Assembly (NCBI GenBank): GCA_001296005.1
Contig: LJHR01000024.1
Coordinates: forward strand, 62,001-126,000
Reading direction: 5' to 3'
Source: an alpha proteobacterium AAP38
GTDB lineage: Bacteria; Pseudomonadota; Alphaproteobacteria; Azospirillales; Azospirillaceae
Length of the DNA stretch: 64,000 nucleotides
A program made the position numbers and the translations under genes. The notes under the pieces were generated by a model, which was not told the origin of the DNA, searched no databases, and saw only the letters and a program-made list of their open reading frames with translations. Positions 17,508 through 27,252 of the stretch are shown piece after piece (within the stretch, counting starts at the first letter, position 1; the number at the start of each line of letters is the position of its first letter).

Positions 17508-18572
17508 ATGCTGTTCGATTTCCCCGATTTCGATAATCACGAACTGGTTCTGTTCGGCCGCGACGAGGCCAGTGGTCTGGCCGCCATCATCGCCGTCCAT
17601 TCAACGGCCCTGGGCCCCGCCTGTGGCGGTTGCCGCATGTGGCCCTATGCAAACGATACCGAAGCGATGCGCGACGCGCTGCGCCTGTCGCGGGGCATGA
17701 GCTACAAGAACGCCATGGCTGGCCTGCCGCTGGGCGGTGGCAAGTCCGTGATCATCGGCGACAGCCGCAAGGACAAGACGGACGAGCTGTTCCGCGCCTT
17801 TGGCCGCGTCATCGACAGTCTGGGCGGCAAGTACATCGCGGCGGAGGATGTGGGTATCAGTGTCGCCGACGTCATGACCATGGGCCAGACCACGCGCCAT
17901 GTCGCGGGCCTGTCCAAGGGGCATGACGCGTCGGGCGACCCGTCGCCCTTCACGGCCTATGGCGTCTATATGGGCATCAAGGCCGCCGTGAAGCACAAGC
18001 TGGCCACCGACAGCCTGAAGGGTGTGCGCGTCGCAGTGCAGGGCCTGGGCAATGTCGGCAGCCATCTGTGCCAGCGTCTGGCCGATGACGGCGCCATCCT
18101 GACGGTCACCGACATCCATGCCGATGCCGTGCAGCGCGCCGTGGACAAGTTCGGGGCCATTGCCGTGGCACCGGACCGTATCCATGCCGCCGATGCCGAT
18201 GTCTACGCGCCCTGCGCCCTGGGTGCCGTCATCAATCCGCGCAGCCTGCCTGAACTGAAGGCGAAGATCGTGGCCGGTGGCGCCAACAATCAGCTGGAAA
18301 CCGACCCGATGGGCGAGGCGCTGCGTGCCGCCGGCATCCTGTACGCGCCTGATTATGTGATCAATGGCGGCGGTATCATCAATGTTTCCGCCGAAGTGAC
18401 GCAGGATTATGACCGCGATGCCGTGCTGCGTCAGGTGGAACGCATTCCTGTGACGCTGACGGAGATTTTCCGCCGCGCCGACCGGGAGAACCGCCCGACC
18501 AGTGCGGTTGCGGATGAGATGGCCCGCGAAATCCTGGCCGCCGGCAAGGGCGGGCAGAATCAGGCGGCGTAA
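17508..18572 (+). CDS. ldh: Leucine (Glu/Leu/Phe/Val) dehydrogenase
   Basis: A 354-residue NAD-dependent amino-acid dehydrogenase that oxidatively deaminates branched-chain amino acids to their 2-oxo acids. Visible motifs are the glycine-rich GPACGGCRMWPY region, the catalytic lysine in LPLGGGKSVIIGD, AEDVGISVADV, GDPSPFTAYGV and the Rossmann loop VQGLGNVGSHL. The length fits leucine dehydrogenase better than glutamate dehydrogenase (over 410). The ATG at 17508 has GGAGG at 17494-17498; longer forms extend into unconserved sequence. Leucine versus phenylalanine preference cannot be settled by eye. Confidence 0.88.
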   Translation: MLFDFPDFDNHELVLFGRDEASGLAAIIAVHSTALGPACGGCRMWPYANDTEAMRDALRLSRGMSYKNAMAGLPLGGGKSVIIGDSRKDKTDELFRAFGRVIDSLGGKYIAAEDVGISVADVMTMGQTTRHVAGLSKGHDASGDPSPFTAYGVYMGIKAAVKHKLATDSLKGVRVAVQGLGNVGSHLCQRLADDGAILTVTDIHADAVQRAVDKFGAIAVAPDRIHAADADVYAPCALGAVINPRSLPELKAKIVAGGANNQLETDPMGEALRAAGILYAPDYVINGGGIINVSAEVTQDYDRDAVLRQVERIPVTLTEIFRRADRENRPTSAVADEMAREILAAGKGGQNQAA

Positions 18573-18595
18573 GGTTTTTATCTTCGAGCGGGTTG

Positions 18596-18732
18596 CCCTC
18601 ACCCTCCCAAACGCTGGCGCGTTCGGGTCCCTCCCTCTCCCACGTTCGTGGGCGAGGGGGGGGGACTTTGCCCCTCGCCCACTTGCGGGAGAGGGAGGGG
18701 CCCGGCGGCGTCAGCCGTCGGGAGGGTGAGGG
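18596..18732. repeat. Triple nested palindromic repeat
   Basis: Three inverted pairs are nested: CCCTCACCCTCCC (18596-18608) with its complement at 18720-18732, a 13-bp pair at 18629-18641/18687-18699, and GTGGGCGAGGGG (18648-18659) with 18671-18682. The whole folds into one long stem. Such long GC-rich palindromes are common dispersed repeats in alphaproteobacterial intergenic DNA. It separates the convergent ends of leucine dehydrogenase and SpoVR and could end both transcripts. Confidence 0.75.
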
Positions 18733-18754
18733 AGCGGCGTCTCCGACCCCGTCT

Positions 18755-20308
18755 CTACGCCCCACCCAGCACCACGCGCGGGGCCACGATGATCCGGCGT
18801 AGCGGGGTGGCGCCCGGTGTTTCCACTTCGTCCAGCACCACCTCATAGCCCCAGAGATTGGCCAGGTGCTGCATGACGGCGCGGGCTTCCTCCTCCTCCA
18901 GCAGGATCTGGTTCATCACATGATGTTCCAGCATCAGCTTGCGGTCGCCGACCAGATCGACATCGACAATCTGGATATCGGCCTCGGCCCAGGCGATGTC
19001 GTATTGCCGGGCCAGCGCCTGACGTACGGCACGGTAACCGCGTTCATCATGGATGGCGGCCACCTTCATTTCCGGGTCACGCGCGTCATCGGCCACATGG
19101 AACATCCGGAATTTGCGGATCAGGGCCGGTGACAAGTACTGCAGGATGAAGCTTTCATCCCGGAAATTGGCCCAGGCATCGCGCAGCGCGCCCATGGCGT
19201 CGCCGCGGCCCGCAAGGTCCGGGAACCAGTACCGGTCCTCCTGCGTGGGTTGCGTCGCGATCCGCTCGATATCCTGCATCATGGCAAAGCCCAGCGCGTA
19301 AGGATTGATGCCGCCATAGCGGCGGTCATCAAATTCCGGCTGGAACACCACATTGGTATGGCTGTGCATCGCCTCCATCCACGCCCCGTCGGTCAGGGCG
19401 CCGCGTTCATGCAGGGTGGACAGGATGCGGTAATGGCAATAGGTGGCGCAGCCTTCATTCATCACCTTGGTCTGGCGCTGCGGATAGAAATACTGTGCCA
19501 CATGCCGCACGATGCGCAGGATTTCGCGCTGCCAGCCCTGCAGGCGCGGGGCCTTTTTCTCCAGGAAATAGAGGATATTCTCCTCCGGCAGTTCCAGCAG
19601 GGTGCGGCGGCGGTCGCGATCCGACAGGGGGCTGGCCCCGCCGGCCTTGGTGGGCACGGTGCGCCACAGGTCGTTGAAGGTGGCCTCCGCATGCTCCAGC
19701 CGTTCGCGCGCCCTTTTCTCCTCGTTCCGCAGGTCGGGGCCGCGACGACGGGGATAGCGGTGGACGCCGTGGTTCATCAGCGCATGGGCGGCATCCAGCA
19801 CCCGTTCCACCATGGCATGGCCGTACCGTTCCTCGCACTGGCTGATATAGGCCTTGGCGAAGGACAGGTAATCCAGGATGCCGTCCGCATCGGTCCATTG
19901 CTGGAACAGGTAATTATTCTTGAAGAAATGGTTGTGGCCGAAGGCCGCGTGCGCGATCACCAGTGTCTGCATCGTCATGGTGTTTTCTTCCATGATGTAG
20001 CTGATGCAGGGGTTGGAATTGATCACGATCTCATAGGCCAGCCCGCGCTGACCCTTGCGGTACATGGCCTCGTCGCGGGCGAAATGCTTGCCGAAGGACC
20101 AGTGCTTGTAGAACAGCGGCATGCCGATGCTGGAATAGGCGTCCAGCATCTGTTCGGACGTGATCACCTCGATCTGGTTGGTGTAGCAATCCAGACCCAT
20201 GTCCCCCAACGCCACCTTCTCGATGGCGTCATAGACGCGGCGGACCTTGTCATAGTCCCAGTCGGCGCCGGTATAGAGCGGGGCGGTCTCAAAGGCGGTC
20301 AGGGTCAT
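18755..20308 (-). CDS. SpoVR family protein (YcgB-like)
   Basis: A 517-residue protein of the SpoVR/YcgB family, recognised from WDYDKVRRVYDAIEKVALGD, GLDCYTNQIEVITSEQMLDAY, the MPLFYKHWSFGKHF block and NEGCATYCHYRI. The family is widespread and linked to stationary phase and stress; its chemistry is not established. The ATG at 20308 has a perfect GGAGGTGAG ribosome site and overlaps the stop of the YeaH-like gene (ATGA), so it is the last gene of the PrkA-YeaH-SpoVR operon read right to left. Confidence 0.92.
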   Translation of the reverse strand: MTLTAFETAPLYTGADWDYDKVRRVYDAIEKVALGDMGLDCYTNQIEVITSEQMLDAYSSIGMPLFYKHWSFGKHFARDEAMYRKGQRGLAYEIVINSNPCISYIMEENTMTMQTLVIAHAAFGHNHFFKNNYLFQQWTDADGILDYLSFAKAYISQCEERYGHAMVERVLDAAHALMNHGVHRYPRRRGPDLRNEEKRARERLEHAEATFNDLWRTVPTKAGGASPLSDRDRRRTLLELPEENILYFLEKKAPRLQGWQREILRIVRHVAQYFYPQRQTKVMNEGCATYCHYRILSTLHERGALTDGAWMEAMHSHTNVVFQPEFDDRRYGGINPYALGFAMMQDIERIATQPTQEDRYWFPDLAGRGDAMGALRDAWANFRDESFILQYLSPALIRKFRMFHVADDARDPEMKVAAIHDERGYRAVRQALARQYDIAWAEADIQIVDVDLVGDRKLMLEHHVMNQILLEEEEARAVMQHLANLWGYEVVLDEVETPGATPLRRIIVAPRVVLGGA

Positions 20309-21627
20309 GCGCTCACCTCCGCCGGTTGCCCGGCCTTGTCCTTGGCGAACAGCTCGCGGAAGACGGGGTAGATTTCCTTGCGTTCGGTTACCCGCCGCAT
20401 GGCCAGCACGCCGCCGGCATTGATCTGCTTGTAGGTGCGCCACAGGTCGGTTTCGCGCGGACCGCCACCATAGGGCAGGCCCGGCATCATTCCTTCCTGC
20501 CCCACCTCCAGATAGGCGTAATATTGACAGTCGGGCAGGATGCTGTCGGTCATCAGCTGCGCTGTCTTGGTATTGTCCGACAGGGCATTGTCGCCGTCGC
20601 TGGCCTGTGCCCCGTAAATGTTCCATTCACCGGGCGGATAGCGTTCCTTGATAACCCGCGCCATTTCTTCCAGCGCAGTCGATACCACCGTGCCGCCGGT
20701 CTCCGCGCTGTAGAAGAAGGTCTCTTCATCTACCTCCGCCGCGCGGTGGGTGTGGCGGATGAAGACCACGTCCACATGCTTGTACCGCCGCGACAAGAAC
20801 AGGTAGAGCAGCATGTAGAAGCGCTTGGCCAGATCCTTCATATGCTCCGTCATGCTGCCCGACACATCCATCAGGCAAAACATGACCGCCTGCGCCGCCG
20901 GGCGCGGCGTGGCCGCGAAACGGTTGTAGCGGACATCGACGGGGTCGATATAGGGGATGCGCTGGGTGCGTTTCAGCGCCTCGGCCAGTGCCAGCCGCGC
21001 CTGTTCCAGCCGGTCGCGGTCGCGCCCCGTCCGTTCCAGATCATCGATTTCCTGCCGCAGGGCCTTGATCTCATCACCGGTCGGGCGGTGCAGGGCCATG
21101 CGCCGGGCCAGGCTGTTGCGCATGGTGCGCACCAGATTGAGGTTCGTGGGCGATCCCGCCACCGAATAGCCCGCACGGTGCCAGTCCATGGCGTCGGTGA
21201 CCGCCAGCTTGCGCTTGGCCAGATCGGGCAGTTCCAGGTCTTCCAGGAACAGGTCGATGAATTCCTCCCGGCTCAGGACGAAACGGAATTCATCCTGGCC
21301 GTCGCCATCCTCCGATCCCTCATTGCCCCTGCCGGACCCGCCACCCTGCGGCGGGCGTTTGATCTTGTCGCCGGACATGAACTCCTTGTTGCCGGGCACG
21401 ACATAGTCACGCTGCCCGCCGGTGGAGGAGCGGCGCAGTGTAGGCTCGCGGATGCCGTCGGGGGAGATGGCGATGTCGCCCCCCATATCGATGTCGCGGA
21501 TGCCGCGCTTGGCCGATGCATCGCGCACAGCCCGCATCACCTGTTCCTTGGCACGCCGTAGGAACCGCTGGCGGTTGGCCAGACTTTTGCCCGAAGGATT
21601 GAGACGTCGGTCGACAATGGTGAACAA
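20305..21627 (-). CDS. YeaH/UPF0229 (DUF444) protein with VWA-like domain
   Basis: A 440-residue protein beginning FTIVDRRLNPSGKS, the typical YeaH start, so I chose the TTG at 21627, which has AAAGGA 10 bases upstream. Residues about 85-110 are a Gly/Asp-rich linker. The C-terminal half is a von Willebrand A-like domain with an intact MIDAS-type motif (LMDVSGSMTEH) and a second acidic loop (ASDGDNALSD). Family members work with the kinase PrkA/YeaG under starvation and stationary phase; the exact role is unknown. It lies between the PrkA and SpoVR genes and is coupled to SpoVR by a 4-base overlap. Confidence 0.9.
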   Translation of the reverse strand: MFTIVDRRLNPSGKSLANRQRFLRRAKEQVMRAVRDASAKRGIRDIDMGGDIAISPDGIREPTLRRSSTGGQRDYVVPGNKEFMSGDKIKRPPQGGGSGRGNEGSEDGDGQDEFRFVLSREEFIDLFLEDLELPDLAKRKLAVTDAMDWHRAGYSVAGSPTNLNLVRTMRNSLARRMALHRPTGDEIKALRQEIDDLERTGRDRDRLEQARLALAEALKRTQRIPYIDPVDVRYNRFAATPRPAAQAVMFCLMDVSGSMTEHMKDLAKRFYMLLYLFLSRRYKHVDVVFIRHTHRAAEVDEETFFYSAETGGTVVSTALEEMARVIKERYPPGEWNIYGAQASDGDNALSDNTKTAQLMTDSILPDCQYYAYLEVGQEGMMPGLPYGGGPRETDLWRTYKQINAGGVLAMRRVTERKEIYPVFRELFAKDKAGQPAEVSA

Positions 21628-21671
21628 GGTTGCACCGTCCTTTCGATGGGCTCCCCTTTCCCGTCCCCTCA

Positions 21672-21791
21672 TCGTCATCCCGGCGAAAGCCGGGACCCAG
21701 GGGCCACAGGTGCGACGCTTGACTTGACGTCACAGCCTGCTGATGGGTCGGGCGCTTGGCCCCTGGGTCCCGGCTTTCGCCGGGATGACGA
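21672..21791. repeat. Perfect 35-bp inverted repeat between the PrkA and YeaH genes
   Basis: The 35 bases at 21672-21706 are exactly complementary to 21757-21791, with a 50-base loop. Each arm itself contains the small hairpin CCCGGCGAAAGCCGGG. This is the form of a widespread alphaproteobacterial dispersed palindrome. It sits inside the operon, between two genes expected to be co-transcribed, so it could reduce read-through or protect the upstream PrkA message and set the ratio of the products. Confidence 0.85.
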
Positions 21792-21834
21792 CAGGGGCAT
21801 TCGGACTTCAACACAAAGCGGGCGAGGGGCCTGG

Positions 21835-23784
21835 TTACCCCGCCTGTTTCACCCGCATGTACCATTCGACCAGACGGCGGACCTGCCGTTCCGTGTAGCC
21901 GCGGGCCATCATGCGATTGACGAACTCGCTGTGTTTCTTCTCCGTGTCGCTGTCCTTCTTGCTGCCGAAGCTGATGACGGGCAGCAGTTCCTCCACCTGG
22001 CTGAACATCCGCTTCTCGATGACGTCGCGCAGCTTTTCATAGCTGGTCCAGGACGGGTTGCGCCCGCTGTTGCCCGCCCGCATGCGCAGCGCGAATTTTA
22101 CCACCTCGTTGCGGAAATCCTTGGGGTTGGCGATGCCCGCCGGCTTTTCGATCTTGGTCAGTTCCTGGTTCAGCAGGTCGCGGTTTAGAAGCTGGCCCGT
22201 GTCGGGGTCCTTGAAATCCTGATCCTCGATCCAGGCATCGGCATAATCGACATAGCGGTCGAACAGGTTCTGGCCATAGTCGTGGTAGCTTTCCAGATAG
22301 GCCTTCTGGATTTCATTGCCGATGAACTCCGCATAGCGCGGCGCCAACTCGCCCTTGATGAACTCCATGTACTTTTTCTCCACCTCGTCGGGAAACTGTT
22401 CCCGCTTGATGGATTGTTCCAGGATGTACATCAGGTGAACGGGATCGGCCCCAACCTCCGTATTGTCATAGTTGAAGGTGCTGGCCAGGACCTTGAAGGC
22501 GAAGCGGGTGGAGATGCCGTTCATCCCCTCATCCACGCCGGCCGCGTCCTTATATTCCTGCATGGTCTTGGCCTTGGGGTCCGTCTCCTTCAGGCTTTCC
22601 CCATCATAGACGCGCATCTTGCTGAACAGGTTGGAATTGCCATGGTCGCGCAGGCGCGACAGGACCGTGAAGCGGGCCAGCATTTCCAACGTGGCCGGCG
22701 CACAGGGGGCGCCGGACAGTTCGGACGTCTTGATCAGCTTTTCATAGATGCGCTGTTCTTCCATCACGCGCAGGCAATAGGGGACCTTGACCACACAGAT
22801 GCGGTCGATGAAGGCCTCGTTATTCTTGTTGTTCTTGAAGCTCTGCCACTCCGCCTCATTGCTGTGCGCCATGATCACGCCCTGGAAGGGCAGGGCGCCG
22901 ATATTCTCCGTCCCGATATAATTGCCCTCCTGCGTGGCGGTCAGCAGGGGGTGCAGCATCTTGATCGGGGCCTTGAACATCTCCACGAATTCCAGCATGC
23001 CCTGGTTGGCCCGGTTCAAGCCGCCGGAGTAGCTGTAGGCATCGGGATCATTCTGGCTGTAAAGCTCCAGCTTGCGGATATCGACCTTGCCGACCAGCGA
23101 CGAGATATCCTGGTTATTCTCATCCCCCGGTTCTGTCTTCGAAATGCCGATCTGGCGCAGGCGGGACGGGCGCAGCTTCACCACCTTGAAGCGGCGGATA
23201 TCGCCGTCAAATTCGTCAAGCCGCTTCAGCGCCCAGGGGCTCATCAAGCCTGTCAGGCGCCGGCGGGGAATGCAGAACTTCTCCTCTATCGTCGCACCCA
23301 TGGTGGCGGGATCGAACAGGCCCAGGGGGCTTTCGAAGACCGGGCTGATCTGGTCGCCGGCTTTCAGCGCATAGATGGGCTTGTCCTCCATCAGCGCCTT
23401 CAACCGTTCGGCCAGCGAGGATTTGCCGCCGCCGACCGGGCCCAGCAGGTAGAGTACCTGCTTACGCTCTTCCAGCCCCTGGGCCGCATGGCGGAAGAAG
23501 CCGACGATGCGCTCAATCGTCTCCTCCATGCCGAAGAACTCGGCAAAGGCAGGGTAGACCTTGATGGTACGGTTCATGAAGATGCGGGCAAGCCGCGCAT
23601 CTTTGGCCGTGTCGATCACTTCCGGCTCGCCAATGGCGGCCAGCAGCCGTTCGGCGGCGCTGGCATACATCAGCGGATCGTCGCGGCACCCCTCCAGGTA
23701 CTCCATCAGCGACATCTCAACGTCGCGGCGGCTTTCATAGGAACTGGCGTAGCTGGCGAAAAGGTCTGTGACCAGACTGCTCAT
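21835..23784 (-). CDS. prkA: PrkA family serine protein kinase (YeaG-like)
   Basis: A 649-residue protein with an N-terminal AAA-type ATPase domain (Walker A LLGPVGGGKSSLAERL near residue 112) and a C-terminal PrkA domain. In Bacillus and E. coli PrkA/YeaG is a kinase or AAA protein active during sporulation, nitrogen starvation and stationary phase; whether it is primarily a kinase or a protease is debated. The ATG at 23784 is preceded by GGAGAG; an upstream start would add 21 unlikely residues. It is the first gene of the PrkA-YeaH-SpoVR operon. Confidence 0.93.
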   Translation of the reverse strand: MSSLVTDLFASYASSYESRRDVEMSLMEYLEGCRDDPLMYASAAERLLAAIGEPEVIDTAKDARLARIFMNRTIKVYPAFAEFFGMEETIERIVGFFRHAAQGLEERKQVLYLLGPVGGGKSSLAERLKALMEDKPIYALKAGDQISPVFESPLGLFDPATMGATIEEKFCIPRRRLTGLMSPWALKRLDEFDGDIRRFKVVKLRPSRLRQIGISKTEPGDENNQDISSLVGKVDIRKLELYSQNDPDAYSYSGGLNRANQGMLEFVEMFKAPIKMLHPLLTATQEGNYIGTENIGALPFQGVIMAHSNEAEWQSFKNNKNNEAFIDRICVVKVPYCLRVMEEQRIYEKLIKTSELSGAPCAPATLEMLARFTVLSRLRDHGNSNLFSKMRVYDGESLKETDPKAKTMQEYKDAAGVDEGMNGISTRFAFKVLASTFNYDNTEVGADPVHLMYILEQSIKREQFPDEVEKKYMEFIKGELAPRYAEFIGNEIQKAYLESYHDYGQNLFDRYVDYADAWIEDQDFKDPDTGQLLNRDLLNQELTKIEKPAGIANPKDFRNEVVKFALRMRAGNSGRNPSWTSYEKLRDVIEKRMFSQVEELLPVISFGSKKDSDTEKKHSEFVNRMMARGYTERQVRRLVEWYMRVKQAG

Positions 23785-24757
23785 CGGCACTCTCCTTCCA
23801 GACGGCCGGTCGGGGGGCGATAGTGCGGGCATGGGCGTGCCATGCACCGCGACGCCGCGCCGGCGGGGGGCAGTGGGATAGGGTGGCGGTCGATCTTTGG
23901 CTCGCGCCGGGCCTCCCCGGCCCGAACCCGTTCCGGCCGCGTCAATGCGAACCGCCGGGTCATTCTTGTCGAACCCGCCACGGGGAACGGGGATGTGTCG
24001 GGGGCGGGCCGCAGGGCACCATCCGGTCGGACCGACCGGTCTGTGCGCTTGCTGATGGCCCTACCGTCACCCATCACCGCGTCTCCCAAGGCTGGGGGTC
24101 AATCGGTAATCAAGTTGTTGGTACTGAACGCAAAACTGTGATCACGAAACCGAACCGACGCAAAGCATCATCTCCCCCGATTGGGGCAGGCCGAAGGCAT
24201 GTATGCATGCCGGGGCACCTGCCCGTCCGGGCGACCGGGCGGCGTTCGGCGCCTGCCCGTTTGGGGGAACCCTGTCCCCTGTCCATCCCCGCCCATCCAG
24301 CAACGGGAATCCGTACACACAGCATGACCCGAAAGAGGGCCATGGGTCAAAGCATACAGCCGCACACCTTTAACAATCCGTAACGACCGCTTTGCTTTTG
24401 CCACTTCTGGTCATGATATGGCGCGGCATGGGGCGGTCGGCCAGCCCCCCTGACCGGATGCGTCGACGGGCGAACTGGGGCGAATCGCCGACGCGAAACC
24501 GGCCCCCGGCAATTCCGTATAGTCATCCCGCGATGCGGAAGGGGCGGCCATGCGTTGTTCGCTGTTGCAACAGATTGGCTGATGATTTGATCTAGTCACG
24601 TGAACGCCATCGTTTTGGATCAACAGTTTCGCAAATTAGCCGTAATGGCTGGCGATGCTGCGATGCGTGAAGGGCAGTGGCTTTTTGCCGCTCACCGACA
24701 CCGGCCAGGCCCGATGGTCCCGACCGTGACAAACGTTGAACCTGCGAAGGTGACATG
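23785..24757. other. Long intergenic region without a convincing gene
   Basis: Nearly 1 kb separates the PrkA start from the next small gene. The open frames in it lack ribosome sites and recognisable products. It includes the palindromic stretch GGTCGGACCGACC near 24026. It presumably holds the promoter of the PrkA operon on the left and of the small gene on the right; I cannot assign a sigma factor, and a small RNA cannot be excluded. Confidence 0.5.
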
Positions 24758-24952
24758 ATGAGCAGCGCCGATTTCGATAACGTATTCACCGCCGCCTGCG
24801 TTGAGCTGGGCCTGGATCCCGCCAACACCAATATCTTCGCGCTGGAATGCCGCCGCCAGGGTATGGACCCGAGCAAGACCCGCGCCTATGACCTGGACAA
24901 GAACCCGTCGCCGATGTGGGCGCAGTTCCGCAAGCTGAAGCGCGCTTCCTGA
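24758..24952 (+). CDS. Small conserved-looking protein, 64 residues
   Basis: The product reads MSSADFDNVFTAACVELGLD and ends FRKLKRAS. It is mixed acidic and basic, probably helical, with two cysteines, and resembles no family I can name. A GAAGGTGA ribosome site ends 4 bases before the second of two adjacent ATGs, which I chose as the start. A strong terminator follows within 40 bases, so it is a single-gene transcript. Even codon use matching the neighbours supports a real gene. Confidence 0.7.
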   Translation: MSSADFDNVFTAACVELGLDPANTNIFALECRRQGMDPSKTRAYDLDKNPSPMWAQFRKLKRAS

Positions 24953-24989
24953 TCCGCCGTCCCTTTCGGGCGCGTAACGGAATGTGAAG

Positions 24990-25017
24990 GGGCCGTCCCG
25001 CTGGGGCGGCCCTTTTT
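24990..25017 (+). terminator. Rho-independent terminator of the 64-residue gene
   Basis: GGGCCGTCCC and GGGGCGGCCC pair over ten positions (one G-U) around a 3-base loop and are followed by TTTTT. Confidence 0.85.
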
Positions 25018-25043
25018 CGTTCCGCCCACCCTCTCCGGGGCCG

Positions 25044-25067
25044 ATATTGGGTGTGTATGCCCAATAT
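25044..25067. promoter_or_regulatory. Inverted repeat, candidate operator of the GGDEF-EAL gene
   Basis: ATATTGGG and CCCAATAT form a perfect 8-bp inverted repeat with an 8-base spacer, about 80 bases upstream of the c-di-GMP gene and after the previous terminator. The two-turn spacing suits a dimeric regulator. No T run follows, so it is not a terminator. Confidence 0.4.
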
Positions 25068-25148
25068 TTGCTTGTACAGGTCCAACCCTTTTCGGGCATG
25101 ATCACCGCGACGGAATATCGCAGCGCAGTTGCGTAACCCCATCAGCGG

Positions 25149-27230
25149 GTGACCAGTAACGCGCCACGCGATGTGCGGCCGGATGCAGGCCTCTTGGGGA
25201 GGGCGATGCTGAAAGGGCTGGGCAGTTCCTTGGCGGCCAGACAGGCGGCGCGTGCCGTGCTTGCCGCCTGTCTCATCGGATTGGTGTTGAGCGGGCTGGA
25301 GGTTGCCTGGGCGACGTGGCGCGAGCGCGGGAAGGCCAGCGATCTGGTCGAACAGATGCTCGACCTGACGGAAGGCAGTGCCGCCGCCGCCGCCTGGAAC
25401 GTGGATGAGGCGCTGGCACAGCAGATCGGCAATTCCGCGCTGTCCATCGGCGCCATCGCCGGCATCGATATCCGCATATCGGAGGAACAGCCCCTCTGGT
25501 CCCGTCACCGGGCCCTGGCGGCGCCCAGTGGCGGCAGCGGGGCCATTGGGCGGCTGGTGTTCGGCGATCTGGCGCGGGGCACCCGCCTTCTGTACCGGCC
25601 CCTGCCTGACGGACGGGAAAAGCCGCCCATCGGCATTCTGCGCATCGACCTGGATATGGCGCGGGTATCGGCGGATTATATCGCCTTTGTCGGGTCATCG
25701 CTGCTGGGCGGGCTGGCGCGCAATATCCTGCTGGGCCTGATGCTGACCTGGGTGTTCCACCGGTTCCTGACCCGGCCCTTGGTCGAACTGGAACAGGCCG
25801 TGGCGGGGATCGATCCCGACAATCCCCGCGACACCCGCGTGAAGGTGCCCGCAGGCCACGAAACGGACGAGCTGGGTCGTCTGACCCAGCGTATCAATGA
25901 GACGCTGGACAAGCTGGATGAAAGCCAGGGGCAGCTCCGGCAGCTGGCGACGCGCGATCCGCTGACCGAACTGCCCAACCGTGCCCTGCTGCTGGAACGG
26001 CTGGAACATGCGCTGGCGCGGGCCCGGCGGACCAAGCGTGGCGTGGCGGTTCTGTTCCTGGACCTGGACCGGTTCAAGCATGTGAATGACAGCCTGGGCC
26101 ATGACATGGGCGACCGTATGCTGCTGGGCATCGCCCGTCGCCTGGACGATACGCTGCGCCATTCCGACACGGTGGGCCGGCTGGGCGGGGATGAATTCCT
26201 GGTTCTGGTGGAGGATGTGAAGGAGCCGAAGGAGGCAATCCAGGTTGCCGACCGCATCCTGGCCACGCTGGCCCGTCCGCTGGACCTGGAAGGCCATCTG
26301 CTGCATCCCAGCGCCTCCATCGGCATCTCGCTCTGGCCCAGCGACGGGCAGGATGCGCGGCAGATCCTGCGCTGCGCCGATGTCGCCATGTACGCGGCCA
26401 AGGCGGCGGGCACCGGCTGCTGGCGGATGTTCAGCGCCGAGATGTCGGAACAGGCCATGGCCCGCCTGCGCACGGAGGCGCGGCTGCGCGCCGCCGAACT
26501 GCGTGGGGAGTTCGAGCTGTTCTATCAGCCCAAGGTGGACCCGCGCAGCCTGACCCTGCGGGGGGCGGAGGCGCTGCTGCGCTGGAAAACCGAGGATGGC
26601 TATATCGCCCCTGCCGACTTCATCCCCGTGGCGGAGGAGACGGGCCTGATCGGTCCCATCGGCGACTGGGTGCTGGGCGATGCCTGCCGGCAGGCGGCGG
26701 CCTGGCGCCGGCTTTATGGCGATCTGCCCGTGGCCATCAATGTCAGCCCGCGTCAACTGGCGGATGCCGATTTCCCCAACCGTGTGCGGGCGGCGCTCGC
26801 CAATTCGGGTCTTCCTGCCCATCTGCTGACGCTGGAGATTACGGAAACGGTGGCGATGACGCAGGCGGCCGGCGATTTCGCCATGCTGCGGCTGTTGCGG
26901 GATATCGGCGTCGGCATGGCCATCGATGATTTCGGGACGGGTTATTCCTCCCTGTCCCACCTGCGGCGCATCCCGCTGACCGTGCTGAAGATCGATCGGG
27001 GTTTCATGCAGACGGTGCCGCATGACGTGGCCATCCCGGCCACCATACTGGAACTGGGCCAGCGCCTGGGGCTGGAGATCGTGGCGGAAGGGGTGGAGAC
27101 GGAGGCGCAGCGCGACTGGCTCTGCACGCTCGATTGTCAGACGATCCAGGGCTTCCTGATTTCCCGCCCCCTGCCGGCAGCGGAGTTTGAGGAACGGTTC
27201 CTGGGGGAGGGGGTTCGGGCGGTGGGGTGA
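25149..27230 (+). CDS. Bifunctional GGDEF-EAL c-di-GMP protein
   Basis: A 693-residue membrane protein. A helix near residues 35-55 and a second near 182-200 enclose a periplasmic sensor; HAMP, GGDEF and EAL domains follow. The cyclase motif is intact (RLGGDEF) with an I-site RHSD five residues before it. The phosphodiesterase residues are also intact: EALLRW, NVSPRQL, EITETVAM, IDDFGTGYSSL, LKIDRGF and AEGVETEAQ. Both synthesis and hydrolysis of c-di-GMP are therefore possible. It starts with GTG; an ATG at 25206, preceded by GGGGA, is a plausible alternative that still keeps the first helix. Confidence 0.9.
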   Translation: MTSNAPRDVRPDAGLLGRAMLKGLGSSLAARQAARAVLAACLIGLVLSGLEVAWATWRERGKASDLVEQMLDLTEGSAAAAAWNVDEALAQQIGNSALSIGAIAGIDIRISEEQPLWSRHRALAAPSGGSGAIGRLVFGDLARGTRLLYRPLPDGREKPPIGILRIDLDMARVSADYIAFVGSSLLGGLARNILLGLMLTWVFHRFLTRPLVELEQAVAGIDPDNPRDTRVKVPAGHETDELGRLTQRINETLDKLDESQGQLRQLATRDPLTELPNRALLLERLEHALARARRTKRGVAVLFLDLDRFKHVNDSLGHDMGDRMLLGIARRLDDTLRHSDTVGRLGGDEFLVLVEDVKEPKEAIQVADRILATLARPLDLEGHLLHPSASIGISLWPSDGQDARQILRCADVAMYAAKAAGTGCWRMFSAEMSEQAMARLRTEARLRAAELRGEFELFYQPKVDPRSLTLRGAEALLRWKTEDGYIAPADFIPVAEETGLIGPIGDWVLGDACRQAAAWRRLYGDLPVAINVSPRQLADADFPNRVRAALANSGLPAHLLTLEITETVAMTQAAGDFAMLRLLRDIGVGMAIDDFGTGYSSLSHLRRIPLTVLKIDRGFMQTVPHDVAIPATILELGQRLGLEIVAEGVETEAQRDWLCTLDCQTIQGFLISRPLPAAEFEERFLGEGVRAVG

Positions 27231-27252
27231 GGGCGCAACATCCCCACCCCTA

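Noticed and set aside
23823-24383. 186-codon frame in the 23785-24757 gap
   Set aside because: No ribosome site, low-complexity Arg/Pro/Gly-rich product, overlaps other equally poor frames.
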